Below, one piece after another: positions 1 to 14,544 of a stretch of 64,000 nt of DNA. The position numbers and the translations under genes were made by a program. Source of the DNA: Massospora cicadina. Taxonomy: Eukaryota; Entomophthoromycota; Entomophthoromycetes; Entomophthorales; Entomophthoraceae. Where the stretch lies: positions 86,440 to 150,439 of the forward strand of contig JAKSZP010013321.1 in the NCBI GenBank assembly GCA_022478985.1. Direction: 5' to 3'. The first letter of the stretch is position 1; every line of letters begins with the position of its first letter. The notes below the pieces were generated by a model that worked only from the letters and a program-made list of their open reading frames with translations, made no database searches and was not told the DNA's origin.

Positions 1-51
1 GAAAATCGTTAACTCCGTCCAGAGTTTTTTTATTTTGTCCTTATATGACAT
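1..51 (-). pseudogene. Start of a gag gene (family E), cut by the window edge
   Basis: On the minus strand an ATG at 51-49 opens MSYKDKIKKLW and runs off the window. A second copy starts at 14496 with MSYKDELKKLW, and each lies about 35 nt downstream of the same primer-binding-site motif. This places it as the first codons of the gag gene of a minus-strand LTR element. Only 17 codons are visible, so its state cannot be judged. The gag assignment comes from the second copy, whose distal part carries a zinc knuckle. Confidence 0.45.
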
Positions 52-84
52 TGTGTCCTAGTATCTTTTACTCAACTACACCCA

Positions 85-98
85 TGTAGTGAGCACCA
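85..98 (-). other. Primer-binding site of LTR family E (left copy)
   Basis: The minus strand reads TGGTGCTCACTACA, 2 nt after an LTR ending in CA. A primer-binding site begins with TGG, the complement of the tRNA CCA tail. The implied primer tRNA ends in TGTAGTGAGCACCA. The same 14 bases follow LTRs at 14529, 50704 and 59018, and with one change at 29859, which makes chance unlikely. I could not assign the tRNA. Confidence 0.6.
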
Positions 99-100
99 AT

Positions 101-1245
101 TGCTAAAATTTAAGGGTTTTTTTGACTACTCCCAGATGATAACCCCTAAATTAATTAACTGCACAGGTTCAGTGTTGTGCAATTCTCTGCATTGTTTGAA
201 AGTAATATATATTCTTTTGACAATAGCATGGAGACTATTATCTGTAGTTGAATAAGCACTTGTATTGGGTCCAACGATTGACCAGTATTTCTCCTCAATA
301 TACTTAAGATGTCTTCAATAGGGATTCGTTCCCTTATACCGTCTAACTTGCTTCATGCTCAGATCCTCATTTACAGCTTCTCTCTGGTGACACACAGTCA
401 GCAGCAATCCCTAATTCATCTCAGCTTCTCTTCTCTAGATCCACGCTCAGATCCTTATTCTTTATCCTAAAGAGTCTCCCAATTAAAGCACACAGCAATA
501 ATTTCCTTGAGAAAGAATAGAACTCAAAATGGATACTTTTAAAGTATTCAAGAAAGAGTTTTGTGCATTGTTGTTTTTTATTAAGTGAATTCTTAGGGAA
601 ATTTATAGTGGGAATTTGGCGCCCAACCTTTGGTTGGCAGCTCATTGATAAAATGGCAGCCGTTGCCATTGAACTACCCATCTTCTTCTCTTCAGCGATG
701 GTTTGTTCTTCATCCTGGATAGAATTCAATCATTTGACATCATTGAGATCTAAAACAGAAAGAGTCATAAAGCGTGTCCCTAACGTTTTCCTCTCAATCC
801 AGCAAACCAACCATATTTGGCAAGCGACCTGCTAGGTAATGGGACTTGTCACCCATTAAGGCAGGTCAGAATCCAACTGATCAATTCACTAGTTGCAGGT
901 GGAATCACTCGCCTCACAACTTGATCCTTAGATTACCAATTAGTCAGTGATGAAACATGACCAATCCCAATCGGTATACCTGATAGTTAATCATTGATCA
1001 ACTATCAGATGCCACTATTTCATTGGCAACTCTGCCGACGAGATATTAAGCATTCAGATGGATAAATCCCAAATGAATCTGACTTGGGAAAATTACCTAA
1101 AAACCCCTGAACATTGTTACCCCAAAATCAGGGTCAACTGATTTTAATTCATTTTGCTGTAGGGAATTATCCCTAGTGACCCCTGTAATCTAGTCAGCTG
1201 AGAAATATGAGTAAAATATCAACAAATGCCCTACCACTATAACAA
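101..1245 (-). repeat. LTR of family E, left copy (inner end defined)
   Basis: Begins TGCTAAAATTTAAGGG immediately next to the primer-binding site. It aligns by eye, with many point changes, to 14545-16720. Shared blocks include the ACCCCTAA..TTAACTGCACAGG segment near 145-170 and the CAACTATCAGATGCC segment near 1000. The far end is not defined, because similarity fades after about 1245. No coding sequence was recognised. The minus-strand orientation is set by the primer-binding site. Confidence 0.55.
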
Positions 1246-1837
1246 CTCTGACGCACATCTTGAGATTAATGAATTCCTATCTATTCAATCTACATAGGCC
1301 TCATGCTATCTGGACCTTACAGATCACTCTCCTTCAGGGTCTTCTGCCCCTGCCCATGTAGGTGATCTAATATAATGCCCCTTCTCCACTGGTAACCCAG
1401 AGATGCAGTTCAATCCAAGTTTTTTTTTCACAATGACCCCAGAGCTAATATGAATACACATTTATAATTTATTCTGCTTACAGGTTTGGTGATTTAATTC
1501 ACTAAACTGACTACTGAAATGGCCTGGAAACTATTGTGGCCTTAAGTCAATCTATAATTTCATAGTTTTGTACCCAAATGACAGTAACTGCAAAAAACAT
1601 TAAGTTGGCATCCTCCACGCCTCTCCCACCCTTGGGGGTTTCCCCCTAAAGACCGTGGTTGCTCCATTGTAGCCACTTGGTTTGTCATGAGGCAATTGAT
1701 ACAGTTTTTAACTATTATTTACCTCACAGAAACCCTACAAAGTCCAACTTTTGAAAGATCATGACAGCTGTTATTATGGTATTCAAGGCTCTCCTCTGGG
1801 GTTTTACACTGAGACTAGAAGCCCAGTCTTCTTCTTC
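1246..1837. other. Unassigned sequence between the E LTR and LINE-1
   Basis: No convincing coding region, RNA gene or repeat boundary was found. It may be the remainder of the family E LTR, but I could not align it to the right-hand copy. It ends where LINE-1 begins. Confidence 0.3.
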
Positions 1838-1938
1838 TTATATAACCGAGGTAAGCCAACCAGGGGACAGACATTACCGAATATATATGAAACTAAGAGA
1901 ATAACTAAGAAATATAAAAATTGGGCACCCCAGGGTAC

Positions 1939-4900
1939 TCAAGTTACCCCTGTTGCCAGCGGGACTGCCAGGTATGGGGGGAGTTGGTGCAATACTCTGA
2001 GGGGGTTTCCCCTGCTATGGAGCAGGTGTGTAGGAAAGGGTCTGTGTGGAGGAACCAGAGTGGGAACCATGATTCTATGAGCGCTTTTTGTCTTGGTCTC
2101 ATATATCCATAGAGCCAGGCTTGGAAGTGCTCTAGTAAGTGGACATGGAATCTGTTAATAATCCCATGAATGGTTGGGACTGTGCCCTTGAACGCATCTA
2201 ATGCAATTGTGTGTATTTTTCACATTGTAATGGGTATTATTAGGGAGCGGAGGGTAGATGGGATTGATGACTTGATCTGGAGCGCGAAGATACTTTTTGA
2301 TATCAAGAATTTCTGTTCGTTTTGAATCTTAAGCAGGCGTGCGACTTCCTGCCATATAGCTTTGGTTGGGGGCATGTTTCTAGGCGGTAATGTAGGGATC
2401 CCTCCCCTCCACATACTGCGCATGTTTTGTGGAGGGAGTTGGAGCGGTCCGCCGTCCTATAGGTCCTTCTCAAACAGCGCCAGGCGTTTGCTCTTATCCT
2501 TGGCTGTAGGAGTGGGTGGTGTGTCATTTTCCACATTGCTTGCTGTGTGGTTAAATTATAGGGAATGTCCACCATATCTAGGTATTCTATCCTAGCTATG
2601 CTTGGGGTTGTTGCGAGAATATCCCTCTGGGGGTGATTTTCTTAGTTTCTTAATTTGAATTTGGGGCTGGGTCGTCCCCTTCCCTGTATAGTGCCCATGT
2701 TCTCTATGGTCCATCCCATATGGCGGATAGTTTGGAGGATATATTTGAAATGAGGGGAGGTTCCATGCAGACCTGTTGCAGTAAGGTGCTTGGCAAGGTA
2801 TGAAAGTAGTCTGGGTGGACTATGTGGGTTGGTTAATTTGAGCGCCTGTGCAAAGTTAGTCCTCGCTGCCCTGGACCGGTGTTGTTGTGGGAGGTCTGGG
2901 GCAAGGACTTCCTTTATCCAGGTACCCAGGATGCGGTTGGCGTGGCTCTCAAAATCTATTAGTCCCATGCCTCCACTTGAGCGTGGGCCAAATAGTGTTT
3001 CCATCCGTATAGGATGGTGAGAGCTAGGCCACAGCCAGACCTGGATAAGCGCGCGAATTGAGGTTATAAAGGTAGGTGAGAAGGCTATCGCATGGGCCTG
3101 GTACCACAGTATTGGGAGGATGAGCGAGTTAGCAACTGTAACTCGTCCTGTTAGTCCTGGGGTTCTTCCCTTGAGGGAGGCGACGCGTTTGGATACCCGT
3201 TGTAACAGGTTACTTTCCATTGTCTCATTAGCATATCCCCCTGATTCTAGCCAGATTCCAAGGTGTTGGACAGGAGTGGTGGTGGGAGGTGTTGCAAAGG
3301 GTAATATAATTGGGTTTTTTCTTCGAGTTTTGGTGTGAGGTTCTGATGTTGTGGCCCAATTGTTTGTGTATTTGCTTAAGAGGATAATTTCTGTCTTCCT
3401 TTTGTTGAGAGATGCATTGCTCACCTTAGAGTATTCCTCTAGAGTGTGTTTCAGCTGTTGGGCATCTTCATTGTTTGCTATACCTGCTACGCAGTCATCT
3501 GCAAAGGCCAGTATCTTGACTGTTGGTTGTCCTTGTGCAGTTATCCCCATGAGACGTGAGTCATTTACTCGGAGGAGTGGGTCAAAAGCTGAAGTTTGTA
3601 TAGCAGTGGGCTGAGGGGATTCCTTGTTTGAGCCCTCTGTGTGGTTTAATCTTGTTTGTTAGGAATCCAGGGCCGCATACAGCCATGGTTGCAGATTCTG
3701 TTAGGAGCATCGCCCATTTTATGAATTTTGGTGGGAGTTTGAAGGCATGTAGACATTCTTTTAGGTATGGCCAGCTAACACGGTCATACGCCTTTTCCTG
3801 ATCCAAGAAGACCAGGGCACCAGTTGCTTTGGATTGGCAAATGTTTGCAACAGGGTGTATGTTGTTCCAGATTGAACGCCCGGGTATAAACCCAAACTGG
3901 TTGGGTGATAGGACGTCAGATGCAATTGCGCCTAATCTAGCTGCTAGAATTTTTGTTAATTTTTGTGTCAGTGTTGGAGAGTGCAATTGGGCGCCAGTTG
4001 GCCTGGTCCAACTTGTCACCCTTTTTATACAAGGTTATAACGTAGGATTCATGGCCTCCTGGTAATAGGCGTGTTTCCAACAAACTCTGGTTCATTGATG
4101 CTAATAGGAGGGGGCGATTTGTTGAAAGAAAATTTGTAAAATTCGTAGGGTATCCCATCAGGCCCTGGGCATTTCCTACGTGGTGCACTGCGATTTGTCT
4201 CCCAAAGCTACTCCCGTGTAATAAGGGATAGTATATTGTAATTTAGTGGTGTACTTTGTATCTTGGCAGTTTGAATATATTCTTTAATTTTTTGTGGATC
4301 TGTTGGCATATCGCGATATAAATTGGTGTAATAGCGGTGTACTTCCGCCCTAACCTCCTCAGGGTCAGTTGCCACAGTGCTGTTGGTCTTGCGGACCTGT
4401 GTGCACGTGGGCTGGTTTCCGTCGGGAGTGGAATTGGAGGAAAAAATATGTTAAACAGGTTTCTCCTTCCTTTATGAACTTACCTTTGTTCAATACTTTG
4501 ATTCTGTGTTGGTGTTCAAAGATGAGATTGTTAAGTTGGGCTGATCCTTCTGCCCATTTGCGTCCTCAATTAGGGCTATAGCCAGATCTCAGAGTATTTA
4601 TTTCCAGGTGGTCTAGTTCTGCCAAGGTACGCTTGATTGTGGCTGTGTCCGCGGTGTACTTGCGTGATGCAATATGTCAAGTTTTGTTGATTAAATCTTT
4701 TTTGAAATTTTCCCATGTTTCAATGGGATCCAAAGTAAATGGGGCTGTGAATTCTGGGTTTGTATCCTTGTTTTCAACCCAGTCAGATATCTCGGGCAAT
4801 TTTATATTTTCTGGGTGAAGCTTTCTCCAAGGCGACACCTGTGTGTGGGATTGCGCGCGCGCGCGCGCGCGCGCGCGCGCGCGCGCGCGCGCGCGCGCGC

Positions 4901-5726
4901 GCGCGCGCGCGCGCGCGCGCGCGCGCGCGCGCGCGCGCGCGCGCGCGCGCGCGCGCGCGCGCGCGCGCGCGCGCGCGCGCGCGCGCGCGCGCGCGCGCGC
5001 GCGCGCGCGCGCGGGTTGGCACTAACTGCACCGTAACTAATCAGTAATCAGAAAAATTGATCTTTTTTGTTGTAAATTTGGAGATTCTTGAGTGGTGGGA
5101 TTGTGGGATGAGGATGTGGTCAATATGACTCATTGATATGAGCAGTCCCTCACATATGTTGGGTCTTGTCATGTGGGGAAGGATTGGTGAATTGGGGGGA
5201 AGAGCATCCTGTAAGCCAAGAGATGCCTTCATTGTGCGGAATTCAATGTGTCCAGGTGGGTATCCCCTGGGATTAGGCAATCAATCTGTATTGGGGTTAT
5301 CCCAGCAGTTGAAATCGCCTAACATGATGATATCTGGTGGGAGGGTGAGAGTAGAAATTTTTTCAAAACTTTTTTTCTTTTAGTTGCAGTGCATGGTGCG
5401 TAGATAAATGCTAACAAAATTATTTCATCTTGACATGTGATTGTTGCTACCATGACTCGACCATGCAAGTGTGATGATGAATTTGTAATTTTAAAACTTT
5501 TGTTGTTCTGGACTATCACCCCACAGTGAGACGACCATACTGATTGTGATGATGCGACCCTGGTTGACCAGTATTCTTCTTCCCCTTGTAGGCAGTGGGT
5601 TTCTTGGATGGCCAAGATGTCTACAAGAGGTTTTCGCAGGAATGCCAGCTTTTTGTCTTAGGACATATGAGCCCTGGCTCCCGCAATGTTTAATGTCCCT
5701 ATTGACACTGAGGTGCCCGCGGCGCC
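1939..5726 (-). pseudogene. LINE-1 ORF2: endonuclease / reverse transcriptase / zinc finger, broken
   Basis: Reads from SIGTLNIAGAR just after the ORF1 stop, through endonuclease motifs (AIQETH near 5610, FIYAP near 5410, HIDHILIP near 5120). The RT follows, with NQFGFIPGRSIWNN near 3890, the palm aspartate in FLDQEKAYD, RGLKQG near 3640 and the catalytic FADD near 3500. A C-terminal CAVCGGEGSLHYRLETC finger (CCHC type) lies near 2420. The frame changes several times, and the GC tract sits in the endonuclease part. The stop position is set by alignment to LINE-3. In an intact LINE this protein nicks target DNA and copies the RNA at the nick. No RNase H domain was recognised. This copy should be inactive. 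Confidence 0.8.
4853..5013. repeat. (GC)80 dinucleotide tract inside LINE-1 ORF2
   Basis: 161 uninterrupted bases of alternating G and C. LINE-3 has at most a base or two at the matching place (near 39663), so the tract arose in this copy. It interrupts the endonuclease region. Long Arg-Ala reading frames over the tract, on either strand, come from the repeat and are not genes. Alternating GC can adopt Z-DNA. Confidence 0.97.
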
Positions 5727-7150
5727 TCAGGAGCAGTTGGGAGGACCCTCTGGTCCTATCCCATTGCAGCTCATTTTGGCCATGCTCCGCGTCTGTACTC
5801 CAACTCTTTCATTGCCATTGTTGGTTCCCTTGATTTGACCCAATGATTCAAGGGAATTGCGGTTTTTTGCATTTGCATCAACTTTTCCTGCACAGGTCTC
5901 ATGTTGATTTGATGCGGGTTGTTGATTAGATTTTATATTTTTGAGGTTCAACTTTGTTGCATTGTGCACCGCATTTTCACCCAAATTGCGGTTGCATTGT
6001 TCCTCATTATGTGCATGACTGATGACGCTTTGTGGCTCAGTCTGGTTACTGTGAAAATTTTCAAGCTGGGCATATTGTTCTGATTGGTTGGTTTGGTGAA
6101 TATCTGAAATATCCTCCTGAATTTTTCCGTGGTCAATGGCAGATTCTGCGTGTGCCGCCGCTTCAGCCGCTGCTCTCTTGCTGGCTTTTTGTGCTGCTTT
6201 ACGCTGTTTACTTGTAACTGGGTCCACGATGGAGTATAGTCCATCTTCACCCCAGCGGAATGGGTGGTGGCCATCAGTCATTTTGGTGAAGTTTTTATTA
6301 TCTTCATCCATAGCTTCTTCACAAAAATCATTTTCCATTAAGCCCTCTTTTACAGGGCATGCATGTTCCTTGTGGCCCAGTGAGCCACAGTGGTTGCAAA
6401 TGGGTGGTGCGCGTTCCAATGTAACTCAGAATGCAGCTGACTGGCCCTCATATGCAAAGTGAAATTCTGCTGCGCAGGGAATTCTGGATAAGTCCTCTTC
6501 CACTTCTGGGAAGGGGTTGATTATGGCGATAGCTTTACCCGTGCACAGGTCGGGCATTAAGCGAAATCACTGTAATTCAAGTTGTTGGATTTCTCCATAG
6601 GCCACAAGACCTTTGTGGAGCTCCTCCTCGATTACCTTACAAGGAAGGTTGGTGGGGATTGAGTCAAAGGAGATGAACAAAGTTTTCGCTTTGTTCCATC
6701 TGGTGCACGTGGTGCGCACAATTTTTTTGCCCTCAGGGAGGGCAATTTCCACGCAGATTTTTGCTGCAGATCAGCTTTATCAGCTGTTTCGAAACCAATA
6801 TCAATCCAGCTGCAGCCCATGTTGTTGGTGGCTACGTACACCGCGTGAGGGAAAAGTGAGGGCTGTGCCTCACATGTTTTCTCCCACAGGGTCAATGACT
6901 CATCCCCAAGGAAGAGTCTGATCCCATGTTCCACCTTTGATAAAGGTTGATTGAATTGAATGAACATGTATTGCGCATGCTTTACAGTAAATACCATAAA
7001 CCCAGATGGTGTCTGAGTTTTCAATTTCTTTACAGATTGGGTTCCTGGTCCCCCTCCAGGGCGTTTCTTGCCCTTAGTTGCACCGTTAAGCGCACCGCTT
7101 GCTGCGACGCTTGCCCATGTTGTATTATTTTTGTTATTAAAGTCGCCCAT
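5727..7150 (-). pseudogene. LINE-1 ORF1: nucleic-acid-binding protein, frameshifted
   Basis: Starts MGDFNNKNNTTWASVAA at 7150. A basic Lys/Gly-rich segment follows, then a region matching LINE-2 ORF1 (FTVKHAQYMFIQFNQPLSKVE), then the knuckle CNHCGSLGHKEHACP (CX2CX4HX4C) near 6380. It ends at a TGA at 5729-5727. At least two frame changes lie between 6420 and 6760. ORF1 proteins of this type coat the LINE RNA. The stop is in the same frame as the start of ORF2 (see findings). Confidence 0.75.
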
Positions 7151-7230
7151 CTTTCCTGTGTGTGATTATCCAAATTTGCTGTTTGAATCAAATCGTAGTA
7201 ACTAAAGTGATTGTTATGAGAAAGAAAAGC

Positions 7231-8092
7231 AATATATGGACACTTCAAGTATTACAAAATTGCATTTAGTGAGTGTATAGCGGCATTATTTGCTGAATTG
7301 AGGTGTGAATAATTTGAGCTGATAGATCAGGAAATGTTTTCTTAATTTTTCTAAGGGAGATAGACAGCTTTGCTTCATCTAATCTGACCTTGGTCAACTT
7401 GTCCAGATTCTCCATGGCTTGAAACTTGTCCATTAGTTGTTGTGCATATGGTCAAGCAATTTCCTTGATTATTTTGGGGTCGATCCCTTCACTCTGAATC
7501 AGGTTACTACATTGACATCCAAATTGACCACTTGGTATATTAATCCTGCGCGTCATCTTTGACGAACAGATCACTATTGTCGATTTTTTCATGCAAGATT
7601 TCAGGGGGAATGTGTTTATCCGCAGCTCTAGACTGTTCCCTGTCTAGGCTGTGGGCCCTTTTCTCAACTCCTGTGTAGGTTTGGCCTCTTTTGCCTGGAC
7701 CACATTGATCTGTTCCTTTGGCTTCTTGCATTAAACAGCTAAGTGTACTTTTCCTCTACACTGAAAACAACGTTTGTCTTTATTATCAATCTTCTTGAAC
7801 TCCTTGGGCTTATTTCCTGGCACGGTTCAATTATTGGATTCCTTAGTGCTCTCAGGCCCCTCTTTAGGATTCGAATTTTACATTGGGCTCAGTTTGTTGC
7901 TTCTATTAGGGGCATTGAAGATAGCTTCTAATATCTTCAAATGATCCACCATTTGTTAGGTGGTAATCTCTGTTGCAAACATAGAAAATATTATACAATT
8001 TAAATCATGATAGTTCCAAAGGGCTACTTGCAATGTGATCCATTCATTAAAATCATCCTGTACTCTTGCTCCAACCAAAATCTAAGATTCTT
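7231..8092 (-). pseudogene. Distal gag of family E with a zinc knuckle, broken
   Basis: Minus-strand translation over about 7990-7720 gives a Lys/Asn/Pro-rich stretch ending KRCFQCRGKVHLAV, then a stop, then Cys. This is a CX2CX4HX4C gag knuckle interrupted just before its last cysteine. Downstream frames (for example 7731-7540) are charged and have no recognised domain. The sequence continues the gag start at 14496 and is separated from it by LINE-2. No protease, RT or integrase follows before LINE-1, so pol has been lost or never existed here. Confidence 0.55.
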
Positions 8093-8098
8093 TTTAAT

Positions 8099-12147
<4,049 letters not shown>

Positions 12148-12153
12148 TGCACC

Positions 12154-13565
12154 TTAGGTGCGAGGGGGTGGGCCCCTGGGCCCACCAGCCTCTTCTAGGT
12201 CCCCATGGGCTTTCACAGCAGCGTGGGTGTTGGCAGCAACGCTATCAAAGTTTTTGTTGATTTTTGTGGAAAGAGTCACGTTGGCTTTGGCCTTCACTTT
12301 TTGTTTTCCCAACATCAGATGAATTTTTTGCGGTGCAGATGAGTTCAGTGCACCGTTGAGTGGGTCAAAAAAATTTTCAGTTGGGATAGGTCCTAAGTCA
12401 GTTTCAAGTGGAGTTTGGGTGCAACGATTGGGTGAGATCAAATCTCCCATCAGATCCTCAGATTGAGTGGGCCACTCGGCATAGGCTTCCCAATCTGATT
12501 GGTTGATGGATTCCCAAGTTGCTTCTGCCGTGAAGGTTTTCATGTCCTCCTGTCGTTGTGAGTGTGTGATAGTGGTGGTGGCCTTGGCCACTTCCTTGGC
12601 CGCGGCCCTATGGGCCTGCTTGGCCTTCTTCCGCTCTTGCGGGGAGATAGGCTTTACCAATAGGTAGCAGCCTTGTGCTCCCCATGGGAAAGCCTCCTTG
12701 GTGCTTGCGGTTGGTTTGTAGTGCGCCTCTCCATTGGCCATGGCCACCGAGGGGTGCAATGGAATGTGACGCCCTCCTTGATGGGGCACGCGTGCACCTT
12801 ATGGCTGAACGCGTCACAGTGGGTGCAAATGGGGGGCGCGCTGTCCACGGTCACCTGGAATGGGTGGGTGGTATGCCCTGCGATATCAATAAAAGTGGAG
12901 TGCAGGATCTGGGTTAGGTCCTTCGCGATCTCCTCAGTTGGGGTCAGAACTGCAATGGCTTTGCCGGTGCACAGGTGTGGCATCAGCGTGAAGCATTGCA
13001 TTTCAAAAGATTGTATTTTGCTGTATACAGTGAGACCATCTTTCAGGTGTTGTTCCAAAATGTCACGTTTTACCGTAGTAGGCAAAAAGTCAAACGTGAG
13101 GAAAATTTGGTTTGATTTTGTCCATCTGGTGCAATTGGTTTCAATGACCTGTTGCCCTTCGGGGAGGTTGACCACTATGCGCACTGCTGCAGCCTCATCT
13201 GCTGCCTTTTTGCTTTCAAAACCTAGGTCCAGCCAACTGCGTGACATGGAGTGAGGTGCAACGTATACCGCGGTTGGGAAAATTTTGTGCACATCTTCAC
13301 AAAATTTTTCCCATAAGGCCGTTTTTTGGATGTCCAGATACACGCGGACTCCGAATTCCACCAATGAAAGTGGCTGGGAGTGTGGCGTGTTGATGTACTG
13401 GTTGCATTGTGCTTGCCATGCGAGTATCTCCGGGGAATTTGTGACCGCCAGTTTTTTAAGATTTTTGTCTATTCTGCCAGATTCTCTGGGGCGTTTTTGA
13501 ACGTTGGAGGCCGCGGGCCTTCCACCTGCTCCTCTTACCTTGCTTGCCCAACTGCTCCCTGACAT
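12154..13565 (-). pseudogene. LINE-2 ORF1: nucleic-acid-binding protein, one frameshift
   Basis: ATG at 13565 opens MSGSSWASKVRGAGGRP. A 303-codon frame holds the conserved block SLVEFGVRVYLD, then the knuckle CTHCDAFSHKVHACP near 12810. A frame change at 12654-12789 links it to a frame ending PPRT and a TAA at 12156-12154. The match to LINE-1 ORF1 is clear in order and motif but low in identity. The TAA is followed in frame by two codons and then the ORF2 ATG. Confidence 0.78.
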
Positions 13566-13677
13566 GGGCGCAGACTAATCTCCTCTGTGAGATTATTAAA
13601 CTAGATTCAGTCTTGAATTGAATAGGTTGCAATAGTGATTGCAACGAGAAAGAAAAGTCTTAAAATCTGCGATTCTT

Positions 13678-14496
13678 AGTAGAATCAATTGGTGAAACTC
13701 ACTAAGGACTTGTCCTTTTATAATTGGATTACCATGAATTCCTGTTTTCACTTTAACATACATGTAAAACTTCCAAACTATTTCATTATGGCCGCCTTGA
13801 CCTCTGAGTACGACCAGCTGTCACCCTCTAGATGGGTAACACTAAGTTCTGACAGTCAGTGTCCAAACAGTTCATCCCCATCAAAGCTTTTTGACAATTA
13901 CCTTACCCAAACATTATCATGTTGAACAATCAGAAAAACGCAGGGGCGTTTACCTAATAGAATGTGGGTAATTTTGGTGTAGCTCTAAATTTCTCCAAAT
14001 TTTCTCTAGCCACCACACTTGGTTTGGCTACTCAACTGACTTGAGGAGTGATTTTGAGAGTCATCTCTGAAATGGCTGTGAATGCAGTCAGCATATTTAA
14101 TGTAACAATCAACTTCTTAACTGGAGTTTAGGGTCCTTTCTTTATCATCGGTTGCCACATAGGGCTCAAAATTGCATTTATGAGTCTTCAACTCTTCGAC
14201 TTGCTTCATTAGATGCTCTATGTAAGTGCTGAATGCACGCAATTAAATGCAATTCACTTCACGTTCAGTTTTCAAGAATAAAACTTCTCAAACTAGATCC
14301 ATTTCTTTTTTCTTTAATGCGGTACTTTCCCTAGCAACTTATTGCTGAAATTAGAGACATCTTCAACTCCTTACTCAAACTTGGTAATTATCTCCTCCAA
14401 GGCAGCAAATTCTTGATGATTGGCTGAATTAAAGGTGTCCTTGTTGATGGTTGCCAATATCATCCAGAGTTTTTTTAACTCGTCCTTATATGACAT
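13678..14496 (-). pseudogene. Proximal gag of family E, stops present
   Basis: ATG at 14496 gives MSYKDELKKLW, then ILATINKDTFNSANHQ and a helical region, with a nonsense codon near 14390 and others beyond. It lies 33 nt from the primer-binding site, as expected for gag. It runs up to the LINE-2 target site and continues at 8092. The assignment rests on position and on the zinc knuckle in the distal half. Confidence 0.5.
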
Positions 14497-14528
14497 CCTG
14501 TACTGGTGTATCCTATTCAACTACCCTC

Positions 14529-14542
14529 TGTAGTGAGCACCA
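14529..14542 (-). other. Primer-binding site of LTR family E (right copy)
   Basis: Minus strand TGGTGCTCACTACA, two bases from the LTR end (TGTTAAAATT on the plus strand, at 14545). It is identical to the site at 85-98, and upstream bases are also shared (GTCCTTATATGACAT near 14481 and near 36). Confidence 0.62.
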
Positions 14543-14544
14543 AT

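Larger units (their letters stand above)
1838..7230 (-). mobile_element. LINE-1: APE-type non-LTR retrotransposon, minus strand, degraded
   Basis: Full-length copy of the same family as LINE-3 (36654-41877). Both share the 3' end (GAGGTAAGC on the plus strand) and the 5' end (AGAAAGAAAAGC on the plus strand). It encodes ORF1 with a CCHC knuckle and ORF2 with an AP-type endonuclease, a reverse transcriptase and a C-terminal CCHC finger. It is longer than LINE-3 because of a 161-bp GC tract. Both ORFs carry frameshifts and stops. I saw no TSD: the flanks at 1837 and 7231 do not match, so a flank may have been lost or rearranged. The clade (Tad- or L1-like) is not resolved. Confidence 0.85.

Noticed and set aside
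2362..3614. Plus-strand frames antisense to the LINE-1 reverse transcriptase
   Set aside because: Shadows of the minus-strand ORF2. No domain, and the same shadows recur over LINE-3.
4760..5047. Several overlapping Arg-Ala repeat reading frames on both strands
   Set aside because: They are translations of the (GC)80 tract, open in every frame because the repeat has no stop codons.
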